Shown: piece by piece, positions 1 through 10,101 of the stretch
Layout of the letters: each line of letters opens with the position of its first letter
Position numbering within the stretch: position 1 is the stretch's first letter
Source: Trichobilharzia regenti
Taxonomy: Eukaryota > Platyhelminthes > Trematoda > Strigeidida > Schistosomatidae
Assembly: GCA_944472135.2 (NCBI GenBank)
Contig: OX235265.1
Coordinates: 54,881,112 to 54,945,111, forward strand
Reading direction: 5' to 3'
DNA length: 64,000 nt
Position numbers and translations under genes: made by a program
Notes under the pieces: model-generated
Told to the model about the DNA's origin: nothing
What the model saw: the letters and a program-made list of their open reading frames with translations, nothing else
Database searches by the model: none

Positions 1-1640
1 GTCCTACACAGGTAGGAAAAATATGTATCTTATTAAAACACTATTATTAAGTATGATTACTAATCGTATATGTAATTTATCATATTGATGACGCCTGTAA
101 ACTGGCGTCCCTCATGTACAAAATGAGAATGTATTATCATTATTATAACTTAATCAAACATATGCTTAACCGCAATATTATAAGTCCGAGCCAACATGGA
201 TTCCTGAAATCCAGGTCATGTTTAACATGACACCTAGACTTCTTCAATTTTGTAACCAGCAGTCGTGACAGACGGCAACTAGTACTTGTCATCTACTTTG
301 ACATTTCTAAGGCATTTGACCGTGTTGACCATTCACTGCTAACAAATAAGCTGAACTCCTTAGGAATACGTGACCCATTATTAGGGTAGCTTAAATCATT
401 CCTTAACAGTAGGTCCCAAATAGTTAAACTCGGGTCTGTAGCATCCAAACCTAGCCCTATCACTTCTGGTGTAGTACAAGGTAGTGTCATTGGACCCCTC
501 CTATTTACATTATACATCAATGACATGTGCGCTTGCTTCCCGCACGGGAAACCATTCATCTTTGCAGATGACCTAAAAGTAGCTTATACATTCCAACGTG
601 ATGACTTAGGGTGCTTCGAGAATGTAGTGCAGAAGGAATGAGATAAAATGACTGCTTGGTCGTCCTTATGGAATCTACAATTTAACCTGAACAAATGTGG
701 CTGGATCTGCTTCGGCGCACCCTCAATTGACCTGAAATTAACGCTTCAATCTGCTAACATAACCAGACTCCGAAGTGTCGTTGACTTAGGCCTGAGGTAC
801 TCTAATGGCTAACCATCCCCTGAGCAAGTGGCATCACAGACTCAAAAGTCGAGGATGCTCTTAGGATGCATACTCAGGGACTTGCACGACAATGAAGCCA
901 AGCTAATTCTGTACAAAAGATGTGTCGGACCACTACTAAAATGTTGTCCATTTATTATAAGCAGCACTCGCACACGTGACAAGCTAAGGATGGAAAGTAT
1001 CCAACGATATTTTACCTCCTAACTACTTGGCTACGATTGTAAGAAAGACTACACCTCACGCTGCATGATCCTAAAACTTGACCCACTTTGGACAAGGCGA
1101 CTTATTATAAACCTAATATTCTTCTTTAAGGTCCTTCACAAAATATCATTCTCAGGTGACAGGGACATGCAATTCTCATGGGAAGGTTCTTACAATCTGC
1201 GTAACCAAACTTGCACAGTGATAACTCATGCCTTTAAGTCAACACTCCGTGAAAACTTATTCACAGTCATGTATTCTAAAATGTGGAACAGCCTGCCCTT
1301 AGATGTCGGAACTTGCTCTTCGGTTACAAGCTTCAAACGCTCTCTGTACAGACTTTCACTCTAGTGATTATATTAATAAACTATTTATTCCTAGAAAGAA
1401 CCAACTATTAGTCTACTAAAGCACCTAGAAAACGCACTTCAATACCCTTAGCAATCTGAAAACTATAAATAAACTAGTCGCATAGACGCATAAAAGACTT
1501 AGTAAGGAACATGCTGGAACAGTTTACCCCTAGAAATAAGGACCTGTCACTCTGTTATAACCCTCAAACTCTTGCTATGTAAACTACTTTATCTCAATGA
1601 CGATCCCAACAAGACCGTACCACTTATTTCTAAAACGCAC
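1..1640 (+). mobile_element. LINE-A copy 1, degenerate CR1-like non-LTR retrotransposon
   Basis: This is the 3' part of a CR1-like LINE: an RT remnant, a LINE C-terminal region and an AT-rich tail. It may extend left beyond the window. It is nearly identical to 16111-17750 (offset 16110) and matches 25061-26700 in reverse; only a few substitutions were seen, for example at 540 and around 1306. A perfect 6-bp hairpin (GACGCC/GGCGTC) lies at 91-110, just upstream of the RT remnant. Because the copies share the same internal stops, they probably arose by segmental duplication rather than independent retrotransposition. Confidence 0.8.
190..1363 (+). pseudogene. LINE-A reverse transcriptase remnant
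   Basis: The plus strand encodes broken pieces of a LINE RT. A FDISKAFDRVDH block lies near 299-335, a GVVQGSVIGPLLF block near 470-515 and the catalytic FADD near 559-570. The C-terminal LINE region runs over 1065-1363 and has the usual YNLRN...MWNSLP pattern. In-frame stops (for example the TAG at about 388-390 after the GIRDPLLG-like block) and frame changes mean no RT can be made. The family would normally carry an endonuclease upstream, which is absent here. CR1 group is the best fit; the clade cannot be fixed by eye. Confidence 0.8.
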
Positions 1641-2633
1641 CAGTTATTAGAACACTAAAACGCTTAGACTCATTGATATATATTATGACACTAAATAAAC
1701 TCTACGACTCCGCGTAAATACGTGAAAACACAACTACAATATAGATAAATGTCTACTATAGTATAATATACAATCGACATAAACATTTATACATGCATAT
1801 AACGTTAATGTTCTTTTCATGTTCACATACTTTCTCTTTCTGGTATTCTGCTGCTGCGCATAATCTTCCATTTATCTTCTGGTCGAGGTGGAACAACCCT
1901 GCATTTAAACTGAAATGAAGATGGACTCCAAACCATTTATCTCATAACCACTCAAATTCCATGAACGATCCAATTCTACCATTTGAAGACACTGGCGAAC
2001 ATGCTATAAATGAGTATTCATCATCTGAAATAAAGAAGCAACTGGTTTTCAAACAGTTTTCAACATTTTACTCAACTTACGTGTACAGTCCGCCATGCAG
2101 ACACAAATGGCGCAAATGGAGAATTCTGGAATCGACCTTGGCCCCATTTAATGCGGTAAAACAATCCAACATAACTTTATCTAATTTTTGCATCCGCGAT
2201 CAAATTACTTTCCTGTTATAAAACTTCGATAAGACTGCTGAAAAAATGGAATAAATATATCACTGATCTCAACATAATACATCAATAAAATTTAAGCCAA
2301 GGGTGCTGTTCACAACAAAGTTATATAGGAGAATTGACTTCAAGCTTTTTCCCTCAGATATCTGTATTACATTCATCTGTTGTCTGAGTTTTTTGTTAAT
2401 ATGAAGACAATATTACTATATCTTTTTATGTGTTACACAAACAGACTTTATAGCAGACTGCTCCGACTGACTCTAATGTCGGAAAGAAAAACCAAACTAT
2501 AAATTCATCACACATCACATTATGTGTAATTTATATAATAACTTATCCATGTAAATATCAGTAAAAAGTTTGAGCATCGTGGATTAGATCAAATAAAGTA
2601 TAATTATATTTCAATAGTTTACACACAATGATA
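1640..2633. repeat. Unclassified interspersed repeat, copy 1
   Basis: This AT-rich block lies between LINE-A and the 3' end of PLE-1. It recurs as two separated pieces: about 1640-1930 matches 23187-23476, and about 1937-2628 matches 26871-27548. Its last 40 bases also appear in reverse at about 43722-43760, next to PLE-3. It holds the 86-codon ORF at 1961-2221. No terminal repeats or recognisable protein domain were seen, so it may be host DNA carried along in duplications. Confidence 0.5.
1961..2221 (+). CDS. Hypothetical 86-aa ORF, repeated at 26881-27141
   Basis: An ATG-initiated ORF of 86 codons, starting MNDPILPFEDTGEH. I do not recognise it. It is polar with a basic RHKWRKWR stretch and has no obvious membrane segment or motif. 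A second copy at 26881-27141 is also open, with only two amino-acid changes (Y/F and S/P). It sits in a non-TE-like block between LINE-A and a PLE. Either it is a real small coding exon carried by segmental duplication, or it is a chance ORF that has not had time to decay. Confidence 0.2.
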   Translation: MNDPILPFEDTGEHAINEYSSSEIKKQLVFKQFSTFYSTYVYSPPCRHKWRKWRILESTLAPFNAVKQSNITLSNFCIRDQITFLL

Positions 2634-2811
2634 AGTTTTGTTATTGGTAATATTTCGAGCAAAATTACTGCCCGTGTTCACACCACTGTTGGAATGGTTT
2701 TACTCACACATTTATGATTTGTACTCATATATATAGTTCATTATTATTATTTTTTGCTCATTCATGTTTTGTGTGTGCATATGTGTGTTCAGAATTATAC
2801 TCCACATTCAT

Positions 2812-3755
2812 TCATGTGTTTGTATTTAGAATTATATTCCAAGTTGTTGATAGTTGTACTGAGTCACCCTTGTTACATGTATCCGGCGTGACTTTAATGA
2901 ATATCGATTCTGTTATGAGTCTTTCTTTCCATTTGTTCATGTTTGTTTTTAGAATACACACATTGTCCCAATCGATATTGTGGTTTTTGTCCCATGCATG
3001 TGCAGCTATAGATGAATTTTTTTCAAGATTTTTGTAAGCCTGTGTCCCTGTTGGTTGACCTTTAGTTAGGCGTTTATGTTCATTCACTCTTATTTTGAGT
3101 GATCTGGACGTTTGCCCCACATATTTAGTTGGACAGTCAGCACAAGATATTTTATAAATCAAATTGTTTTTATCCATCATTTTTATGGGATCTTTCAGTT
3201 GATTTATTTTATTTTTGATTAGATTTGTCGGTTTAAAGGTTGTTCGAATGCCGATATTTTTGAGGTTTCTTTGTATTGCCTCTGATGTACCATTTTTATA
3301 TGATATTGCGACTGTTTTTTTCCGTTCTTCCTTCTTGTTATTCTCCGGTTTTACCCTCTTTTTTCTCTTTTTTATATTATCTTTTATAAATTCTCTAGGG
3401 TAGTTGTTTTCGAGTAGCATTTTGAATAGGACTTTTATTTCTTTACGCTGGTCCTCTGGTGCTGTTGTAAGTCTACGTATTCTATCTGCAAGACCTTGTA
3501 TTAATCCTCGTTTTACCGAGAGTGGATGAGCTGAGTAATAATCAAGGAATCTTCCAGAATGTGTGGCTTTTCTATATATCGTTGTTTTTATGCTACCATC
3601 TGTCATTCTTTGTAGTTTGCAATCTAACATGGTCAGTTCTCCAATTTCATTCTCTAATTCCATAGTAAATTTTATTGAGTCTACGTGTCTATTTATGTGT
3701 GAGAAAAGTTTCTCAGTATCTTTTTTTTCACTATTACTAGTGTGTCGTCTACATA
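2812..3755 (-). pseudogene. PLE-1 RT C-terminus and GIY-YIG endonuclease
   Basis: The minus-strand frame encodes the region after the RT catalytic motif and then a Penelope-type GIY-YIG nuclease. It contains a CADC pair, the KYVGQTSRSL motif, R and EH residues, and the HAWDKNH histidine region. Penelope elements use this domain to nick target DNA. The open frame appears to continue to 3849 only because it reads into the BEL LTR. It is in a different frame from the RT part, separated by a run of eight T (A8 on the coding strand) at 3721-3728. The BEL insertion separates it from the rest of the gene, so this copy is dead. Confidence 0.88.
3751..3755. repeat. Target-site duplication ACATA, left copy
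   Basis: ACATA immediately precedes the 5' LTR of BEL-aut and is repeated at 10501-10505 just after the 3' LTR. A 5-bp duplication is usual for BEL/Pao integration. On the PLE coding strand it falls within the codons of the RT YVDD motif. Confidence 0.92.
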
Positions 3756-4120
3756 TGTCAATGGAGTTGAAGTTTGAACGATCAATTCTTGGTTGTTTGC
3801 TCAAAATCAACTTCCCCAATTTTCGCGGAGGCATCAATACGACAGTCATCGTCTCATCGGTCGCTGTTCAGAAAGAAGAGTAAAATATCGTCAGAAGTAA
3901 CAATGATTTATTATTGTAATATTTGTTTTCAGACCTTAGTTCTTAGTTCGCTTATTCCTTTTATATGTTGGTGTAACAATACAGAAATATCAAACGGCAG
4001 ATCGGTGTTTTGGTTTTTTCGTCCGTTATAACTAAGCGTTTCTGAGAAATCTTCGAAGAACAGCGTGGGCCCGAGCGTAGCGAGAGCTGGGCATTAACGG
4101 TTTATGAGACTTTGCTGACA
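3756..4120 (+). repeat. BEL-aut 5' LTR
   Basis: A 365-bp LTR with TGTCA/TGACA ends. It shares its body with the other BEL LTRs in the window. A conserved GC-rich imperfect hairpin lies near 4068-4093. The position equivalent to the AATAAA signal of the 3' LTR reads AATACA here. Directly after the LTR, 4121-4138 forms a small hairpin (GTTTCT/AGAAAC). Confidence 0.93.
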
Positions 4121-4263
4121 GTTTCTGACGATAGAAACAGATCTGGCGGATTCAAACAGTTGGTGAAAGTTTGGATAGTCGCCGTTCATTTTTCCTGGTG
4201 CCGGTCAAGTCCTCTTTGAACAAGCAATATCTGGAACTTTTTGGAATTGGGTCAAGTTCAACA

Positions 4264-7200
4264 ATGCCTGGGTCAAAGAAGGGACAGAGTGTCTTGGATA
4301 CAAACAGGAAAGTAAGTCATGGTGACTTGTCTGTTAATTGTAACGATGTGTCTGATGTTAAGCATGACATGGTTGATGTTACTGTTTCGCCGTTCAGGGA
4401 TAATAGGAACATCAAACTCCCTAAGTTTGAACCACGGTGTTTTGATGGAAACCCGGCCGATTATTTACAGTTTGTTAAGGAGTTTGAGATCATGCTGAGT
4501 AGTTTTTCATTAAGTGATGAATTGAAATTGATGTATTTGATGAGGTATTGCACTGGAGATGCTTCAAGAGCTATACAGTGCTGTAAGCTCATGCCCCCTA
4601 ATGAGGGATACGCTGAGGCTATGAGCATATTACGTCAAAGGTTTGGAAGGCCTTCGATGATTGTAAGGAACGTATACGAAGCTGTCAAGGGTAATGGCAG
4701 TCAACTTCAAGATGACTCCAAGGCACTCACTGAGTTTTTAGACAATCTTATGACTTACAAGAATACCTTGATTTCTATGAATTTCATGAGTGACCTCAAC
4801 TCCAGCTCAGTCCTAGAGGTAATTGCAAGACGCCTACCTACGCGGCTGCAAAGGAAATGGGTAAAAATAAGCTCTCGTATAGAGGAGGAGGGTATCGAGC
4901 CAAGGTTCGATGATATTCTTAGACTGGTGAAGGACAGTGTCAACCAGGCGATGGGCAAATTCGCCAGCATTTTGCATTCTAAGGTAGAACCTAAGGAACC
5001 AGTGAATATAAGGAAGGCATTTGTGGTGAAGTCTCAAGACACAACGAGAAAGGATGAGTGTATTGTCTGCCATAACATGCATCAATTGAGTGATTGTAAT
5101 CGCTTTATCGCTATGTCACCCGTAGAAAGGTTAAAAATGGCAAAGCAGAAGCGGCTGTGTTTCAGTTGTTTAAAGATTGGGCATACAAAGTGGAATTGTA
5201 AGGCGACAAATAAAGGAAGTAGTGGTTTAACGGATATGCACCCACTTCTGAGAACAGTGAACGAACCTGGGAGTTCGGTTAATTGTAATAGTATCTCTAG
5301 ACCCCTTGACATCCCACAAGTTTTCTTAGGGGTATTACCAGTTAAGGTGAAAGGACCGAAATCTTCAGTAGAGACTTATGCATTGTTGGATAATGGTTCA
5401 GACGTTACATTGATAGATGCTGAACTGGCTGGTTGCTTGGGTATTAAAGGCCCAAAGCAACCCTTGGTTGTAAATACTTTCAATTCTGCGAAAACAGTAG
5501 TATGTGAGCGAGTGTCATTTCAGTTAGAATCCTTGGCTACTGGGGAGACCGTGGAAGTGGATACTGCTTACACTACCTCCAGTATGAAACTTGGCGAAGC
5601 TATAGTACCTAGTCGTGAAACGGTTGTCGGTAAGCCGTACCTGTGTGACATACCTCTTCCAACATTGCAAGATGGAAGAGTGAGAGTACTCATTGGATGT
5701 AGTGTGCCAGAAGCCCACAAGGTATTAGAAGAGAGATTTGGAGGTAGAGATGATCTGTTTGCGACAAAAACACCACTGGGATGGACAGTGAGAGGACCTA
5801 TACCCATAGTCCACATATCATCATTAGTTACAAACGATGGGGACAAACTAGAAACTATGATTAAAAATATGTATGACAAGGAGTTTTGTGACTGCGGTGT
5901 CCCAGGGAAAGGTCGTTCTGTAGAAGACTTGAAAGCAGTTAAAATAGCCGAGGACTCTTGTAAATACGAAAACGGGCGTTTCAGCGTTGGCCTACCATGG
6001 AGATTCAAAGATAGACAGTTGATTTGTAATAGGAAAGTTGCTCTTAAGAGACTAATGGGTTTACAGAAGAAATTCCTGTCAGATGCAGAACTCTGGTCCA
6101 AATATAAGGAAGTCGTCGATAAACATATAGTGAAGGGTTACGTTGAAAGACTAGTTGATCAAAGTGAGCCAGGGAAGTGGTATTTGCCCCATCATCCCGT
6201 CTTTAACCCGAGGAAGCCAGGTAAACTCCGTGTGGTGTTTGATTGTTCTGCGAAACACGAAGGAGTCTCTTTAAATGATAATCTGTATAGTGGCCCAGAT
6301 TGCGTGAGCTCATTAGTGGGACTGCTATTGAGATTCAGAAAGTTTACAGTTGCTGTCGCGGCGGATATTGAGGAAATGTTCCTTCAGGTGAAGGTGCCAG
6401 AGAGTGACAGAGATCACTTGAGGTTTTTGTGGTTTGATGACGGTCCTTGTGGTAAGGTGTCAGAATATAGGATGACAGTGCATCCATTTGGTGCCACATC
6501 CTCCCCATTTTGTGCTAATTTTGCTCTACGAAAGGCAGTGTCCACATTTGGTTCTAATGATTTGCTGGACGTCATAGATTGTTGCTTCTACGTGGATGAT
6601 TGTTTAGCCTCCTTCGATGATGATAAGTCTGCAGTTAGATTTGCAACAAGCATTACTGAAGTGTTAGCTAAGGCCGGCTTTCGTCTAACTAAGTGGGTCT
6701 CGAACAGCCTAGACGTTTTGAAGCATATAGATCCAGAAGACAGAGCACCTACCGTACGAGATTTGCCTGTTGATACTCTACCAGTTGAACGCACATTAGG
6801 TATGCGATGGGATGTGAACTCTGATACCTTTGGATTTAGTGTTGGTGATATTGATAAGCCAGTTACTCGGAGAGGTGTGCTCTCTGTGTTGTCGTCCGTG
6901 TTTGACCCACTTGGATTAGTAGCACCTTATCTACTTCCGGCTAGGAGGTTATTTCAAGAGACATGCAGGAAAGGGTTACAGTGGGATGAACCATTAAGTG
7001 AGAGGCAGAGAGAAGAGTGGAAGGGGTGGGTTAACAGTTTAAGAATGCTGAATCTACATTCCGTCTCACGTCCACTTAAGCCGTCGAGAAATCATGATAT
7101 AATTGACTTCCATGTTTTTTCTGATGCCTCTGAGGTTGGATTTGGTGCAGCCGTATACATCAGAACCACCTTAATGAATGATATAGATGTTAGCCTGGTG

Positions 7201-8289
7201 ATGGGTAAATCCAGAGTTGCACCTCTAAAGACGGTTTCGATTCCGAGATTAGAACTTAATGCCGCCTTACTAGCTGCGCAGTTATTCACAACAGTGTGTA
7301 AAGAGTTGGATTACCCCAAGCATCCCGTAACGTTTTGGACTGATTCGATGTCTGTGATATATTATATACGCAACGAGTCAGCAAGATATGCATGTTTTGT
7401 AGCTAACAGAGTATCTCAAATTCGTGAACTAACAACTGTTGAGCAGTGGAGGTACGTACCGTCTGGAAAAAACCCAGCTGATCTAGCATCGCGAGGAGTT
7501 ATTGATATGAATGTTGTTAAAAATAAGTGGTGGAAAGGTCCAGAGTTCTTGCTAAGGGCTGATAGTATGTGGCCTCGTAGAGAAGATGAACCACCGATAA
7601 ACGAGTGTGCCTTGGAGTTGAAGACAAGTGTCAGTTTAACATCTACTCAAGAAAGACATTCAGGTTTACATCCACTTTTTAAATATTATTCTTCTTGGTA
7701 CAAACTACTGAAAGCGGTTGCGTGGTTGACACGATATGTTACGTATTTAAAGGTCATGCATCTTGCGGGATACGAAAATATGAATGTGGGGCCTTTGAGA
7801 GTCGAAGATATTAGAAATGCAGAGTTAACGATTTTGAGGGCTGCTCAGTGGGAAGCGTGGGGTGAGATTACCAAGGAGGATAGTCCCGATTTCGCAGATT
7901 TCAAGGTGCGGTTAGATAGATTATCTCCGATAGTTTCCGAAGGGATCGCTAGAGTTGGTGGACGTCTACAAATGTTAGAATCGTCATATGAGACCCGTCA
8001 TCCGGCTTTATTACCTTGCTACCATCCAGTCACTGATCTCATTATAAGACACTACCATGTTCTTGAAGGTCATTTGGGTACTTCGCAAGTACTATCAAGT
8101 ATTCGATGTAAGTTCTGGATAGTGAAGGGAGGTACTGCTGTCCGTAAAATAATTGATAAGTGCATGGAATGTAAACTCCGAAATGCTCGTCCAGTACAGC
8201 AGATAATGGCACCACTCCAGCGTGGCAAGCTTCTGAAGGGAATTATCCATTTGAGTACGTTGGGGTGGATTTGTTCGGACCTTTTGTAG
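4264..8289 (+). CDS. gag-pol: BEL-aut Gag-Pol: Gag, protease, RT, RNase H, integrase zinc domain (frameshifted end)
   Basis: The ATG at 4264 is chosen because the same MPGSKKG start is kept in two relatives (MSGSKKG in the third). Counting from it: Gag spans about 1-315, with a Cys/His cluster starting near 266 and a CCHC zinc knuckle (C299, C302, H307, C312). An aspartic protease follows, with LLDNGS at about D376. The RT has YVDD at about 776-779. RNase H has its first catalytic Asp in FSDAS near 954 and a later TDS motif. A connector and an integrase HHCC zinc-binding region close to 1265-1310 end the frame. BEL elements normally carry one Gag-Pol ORF, so the stop at 8289 is a mutation: a frame change at about 8240-8250 puts the integrase core in another frame. 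Confidence 0.93.
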   Translation: MPGSKKGQSVLDTNRKVSHGDLSVNCNDVSDVKHDMVDVTVSPFRDNRNIKLPKFEPRCFDGNPADYLQFVKEFEIMLSSFSLSDELKLMYLMRYCTGDASRAIQCCKLMPPNEGYAEAMSILRQRFGRPSMIVRNVYEAVKGNGSQLQDDSKALTEFLDNLMTYKNTLISMNFMSDLNSSSVLEVIARRLPTRLQRKWVKISSRIEEEGIEPRFDDILRLVKDSVNQAMGKFASILHSKVEPKEPVNIRKAFVVKSQDTTRKDECIVCHNMHQLSDCNRFIAMSPVERLKMAKQKRLCFSCLKIGHTKWNCKATNKGSSGLTDMHPLLRTVNEPGSSVNCNSISRPLDIPQVFLGVLPVKVKGPKSSVETYALLDNGSDVTLIDAELAGCLGIKGPKQPLVVNTFNSAKTVVCERVSFQLESLATGETVEVDTAYTTSSMKLGEAIVPSRETVVGKPYLCDIPLPTLQDGRVRVLIGCSVPEAHKVLEERFGGRDDLFATKTPLGWTVRGPIPIVHISSLVTNDGDKLETMIKNMYDKEFCDCGVPGKGRSVEDLKAVKIAEDSCKYENGRFSVGLPWRFKDRQLICNRKVALKRLMGLQKKFLSDAELWSKYKEVVDKHIVKGYVERLVDQSEPGKWYLPHHPVFNPRKPGKLRVVFDCSAKHEGVSLNDNLYSGPDCVSSLVGLLLRFRKFTVAVAADIEEMFLQVKVPESDRDHLRFLWFDDGPCGKVSEYRMTVHPFGATSSPFCANFALRKAVSTFGSNDLLDVIDCCFYVDDCLASFDDDKSAVRFATSITEVLAKAGFRLTKWVSNSLDVLKHIDPEDRAPTVRDLPVDTLPVERTLGMRWDVNSDTFGFSVGDIDKPVTRRGVLSVLSSVFDPLGLVAPYLLPARRLFQETCRKGLQWDEPLSERQREEWKGWVNSLRMLNLHSVSRPLKPSRNHDIIDFHVFSDASEVGFGAAVYIRTTLMNDIDVSLVMGKSRVAPLKTVSIPRLELNAALLAAQLFTTVCKELDYPKHPVTFWTDSMSVIYYIRNESARYACFVANRVSQIRELTTVEQWRYVPSGKNPADLASRGVIDMNVVKNKWWKGPEFLLRADSMWPRREDEPPINECALELKTSVSLTSTQERHSGLHPLFKYYSSWYKLLKAVAWLTRYVTYLKVMHLAGYENMNVGPLRVEDIRNAELTILRAAQWEAWGEITKEDSPDFADFKVRLDRLSPIVSEGIARVGGRLQMLESSYETRHPALLPCYHPVTDLIIRHYHVLEGHLGTSQVLSSIRCKFWIVKGGTAVRKIIDKCMECKLRNARPVQQIMAPLQRGKLLKGIIHLSTLGWICSDLL

Positions 8290-9173
8290 TGAAGAGAGGC
8301 AGAACCCTATGTAAAAGATATGGCTGTTTATTCACCTGTTTGAAAATGAGAGCTGTGCATATTGAGATGGTTCATTCTCTAACTACTGATTCATTCGTGC
8401 TAGCATTACATAGATTTATAAATCGCCGGGGTGTACCGAAGATGATGTTCAGCGACAGAGGGACTAATTTTGTTGGCTGTCACGCCGAGCTTAAAGAATA
8501 CTTCGAAGGTCCTCAAACGAGAGTTCAGGAAGAGTTACTGAAAAGGAACATCGAGTGGCACTTCAACCCACCACATGCCAGCCATAGAGGTGGGCTATGG
8601 GAAAGACTTATAGGAATTATCAAGCGTATTTTAAGCTCCATAATTAAAAACCAGAGTTTGAATGACGAAACGCTAGAGACATTTTTTTGTGAAGCTGAAC
8701 GAATATTAAATGACCGGCCGTTATCGCCTGTGAGGGACGACGTCAAGGATTTTGATGTGTTAACCCCAAATAAATTATTGTTATTGAGAGGCAACCCTGG
8801 CATAGAGGACGCAAGCGGGGAAGGAATACCTACGATTAAAAGATGGAAACAAGCCAGGCACATGAAAGATATATTTTGGAAAAGATGGTTTAAGGAGTAT
8901 GTTCTAACATTGCAGACCAGGGACAAGTGGAAAAAGTTGTGCCGAAACTTAAAGGTTGGTGACATAGTATTAGTAGCAGATAAATGTGCCACAGGTAGGT
9001 GGCCTTTGGGAGTGGTAGTAAGGCTGATCTGTAGTGGTGATGGATTGGTGAGGACGGTTGAGGTGAGAACTAGTTGTGGCATGTTGGTGCGAGATATCAG
9101 AAAACTGTGTCTCCTGGAAGGTGCTGAGAGTAGAGAGTCGGAGGATGAAACAATAGATGATTTTCCAACCTAG
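8245..9173 (+). pseudogene. BEL-aut integrase catalytic core and C-terminus (out of frame with Pol)
   Basis: This continues Gag-Pol in the -1 frame. The DDE integrase core is readable: Asp in YVGVDLFGPF, Asp in FSDRGTNFVG and Glu in GGLWERLIG. A C-terminal region ends in the DDFPT tag just before a TAG stop. There is no ATG near the beginning, so it would only be translated if the frameshift were bypassed. The same DDFPT tail ends the 651-aa proteins of BEL-N1 to N3. All catalytic residues look present; the reading-frame break is the main defect. Confidence 0.88.
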
Positions 9174-9174
9174 A

Positions 9175-9440
9175 GCGTCAACCTGAGAAGGGTTGTAGGC
9201 GTACTGCTGTAAGTCCTACAATTCTTCAAAGGGTAGCGCATCAATGAGCAGTCTAATGTGCTCGGTGTGTGATTTTGTACATATGTTCATATTGTATATA
9301 CTGAATTGATATCATCTGTCATCTAGCTGTTGGTAATTCTGTTTGTGTCCGGACATTCCACAACTTACAATCGTCAACCTGTGAAGGTTTGTAGGCGTAC
9401 TGGTGTAAGTCCTGCAATTCTTCAAAGGAATTCCATCAAG
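9175..9440 (+). repeat. BEL-aut 3' UTR tandem repeat (two units)
   Basis: Two units start at the CAACCTG motif at 9179 and 9375, a 196-bp period. Each has a module with GTAGGCGTACTG and TAAGTCCT and an inverted TTGTAGG/CCTACAA pair. Related elements carry one (BEL-N1) or three (BEL-N2, BEL-N3) units. Confidence 0.8.
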
Positions 9441-9872
9441 ACATGATCCGCGAGTTTTTGTGTACTGTTTGTATATACGTGTGGTGTGTCATATCAATTG
9501 GTGTTTTTGGATTCATTGTGTTTACTCGTTGTTTTCGTATCTTGTTGTTATTGCGTAATTTTGTTAAAATTTTCGTCGTGATTACTTCTGAAGTTGTTTC
9601 GAGTCTTCTACATCCATGAATGAATTGATTGATGTTAAGGACAGCAGATGGGTCGTATACGCCGGGGAGGCTAGGCTATTGCTGAGAATGAAATGCACAC
9701 GGAGATAATTGTTAGCTGCGGTCCGACACGCCGGGGAGAAAGAGTGTAAACGACTGAGGCTCGCATGCGTCACCGCTACTAGAACTGAGGCAGAATGAGT
9801 GACAAGCGATTTCAGTGGTAATTGGTAGTGAGTAGAAAAGAGGATGCGTGTAGAGTATCATGAGGTGCTGCT
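9441..9872 (+). other. BEL-aut 3' UTR
   Basis: Conserved non-coding DNA shared with the BEL-N elements (30190-30609, 54132-54540 and 61860-62285). It includes two CGCCGGGGA blocks and an AT-rich stretch. No credible gene is seen in it. Confidence 0.7.
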
Positions 9873-10097
9873 ATGGTCACGTTGCATTCTGCAAGAGTCA
9901 TTCTAGCAAGTGGCGATTGTGTTGCAAGATGTCAAGAGGAGGTCTCTGTCTGGAGGCGCAGGTCGTCATTGATGTGTGAGATTGTGCTGTGGGTATGCTT
10001 GTGGTGTGTTGGCTTTTCTGTTTGTTTTCCATTTCAGCTCTGTCCGTGTGACCCAGGTTCTCGCAATGGCATCCAAGTCAACGTGCATTGGTCGTGA
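9873..10097 (+). CDS. Small conserved ORF in BEL 3' region (74 aa)
   Basis: An ATG-initiated 74-codon ORF just before the 3' LTR, starting MVTLHSARV and containing a Cys/Trp-rich hydrophobic stretch (about 38-56). Equivalent ORFs of exactly 74 codons are open in all three BEL-N elements (30610-30834, 53907-54131, 62286-62510), with a few changes. A membrane-anchored accessory peptide is possible, but the opposite strand is also open here and the DNA is strongly conserved overall. It could simply be conserved UTR. I recognise no family. Confidence 0.25.
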   Translation: MVTLHSARVILASGDCVARCQEEVSVWRRRSSLMCEIVLWVCLWCVGFSVCFPFQLCPCDPGSRNGIQVNVHWS

Positions 10098-10101
10098 AGG
10101 A

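Larger units (their letters stand above)
2634..3755 (-). mobile_element. PLE-1 (Penelope-like element), 3' portion
   Basis: This is the 3' end of a minus-strand Penelope-like element, with the GIY-YIG endonuclease region and a short 3' tail. It is cut at 3755 by a BEL LTR retrotransposon and resumes at 10501. The join is exact: ACATA at 3751-3755 is repeated at 10501-10505, and the uninterrupted copy at 39463-39480 contains the same site once. It is closely related to PLE-2 and PLE-3. Confidence 0.9.

Noticed and set aside
2714..3037. Plus-strand hydrophobic ORF over the PLE endonuclease
   Set aside because: It is the antisense shadow of the GIY-YIG frame and recurs identically with it in the other PLE copies.
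4068..4093. Rho-independent-type terminator in the LTR (GCCCGAGC/GCTGGGC)
   Set aside because: The context is eukaryotic and no T-run follows; it is noted only as a conserved hairpin.
4144..4158. TGGCGGATTCAAAC as the BEL primer-binding site
   Set aside because: It starts with TGG, but it lies 23 bases after the LTR. Its complement puts a T-loop-like GTTTGAATCC only six bases from the CCA end, which does not fit a normal tRNA 3' end.
5568..6101. 177-codon minus-strand ORF in BEL pol
   Set aside because: Antisense shadow of the protease/RT region; no independent support.
8525..9082. 185-codon minus-strand ORF over integrase
   Set aside because: Antisense of a conserved integrase frame; composition follows the sense codons.
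9175..9440. CRISPR-like array
   Set aside because: Only one to three units of about 193 bp with similar, not unique, intervening sequence, in a eukaryotic LTR element: an ordinary tandem repeat.
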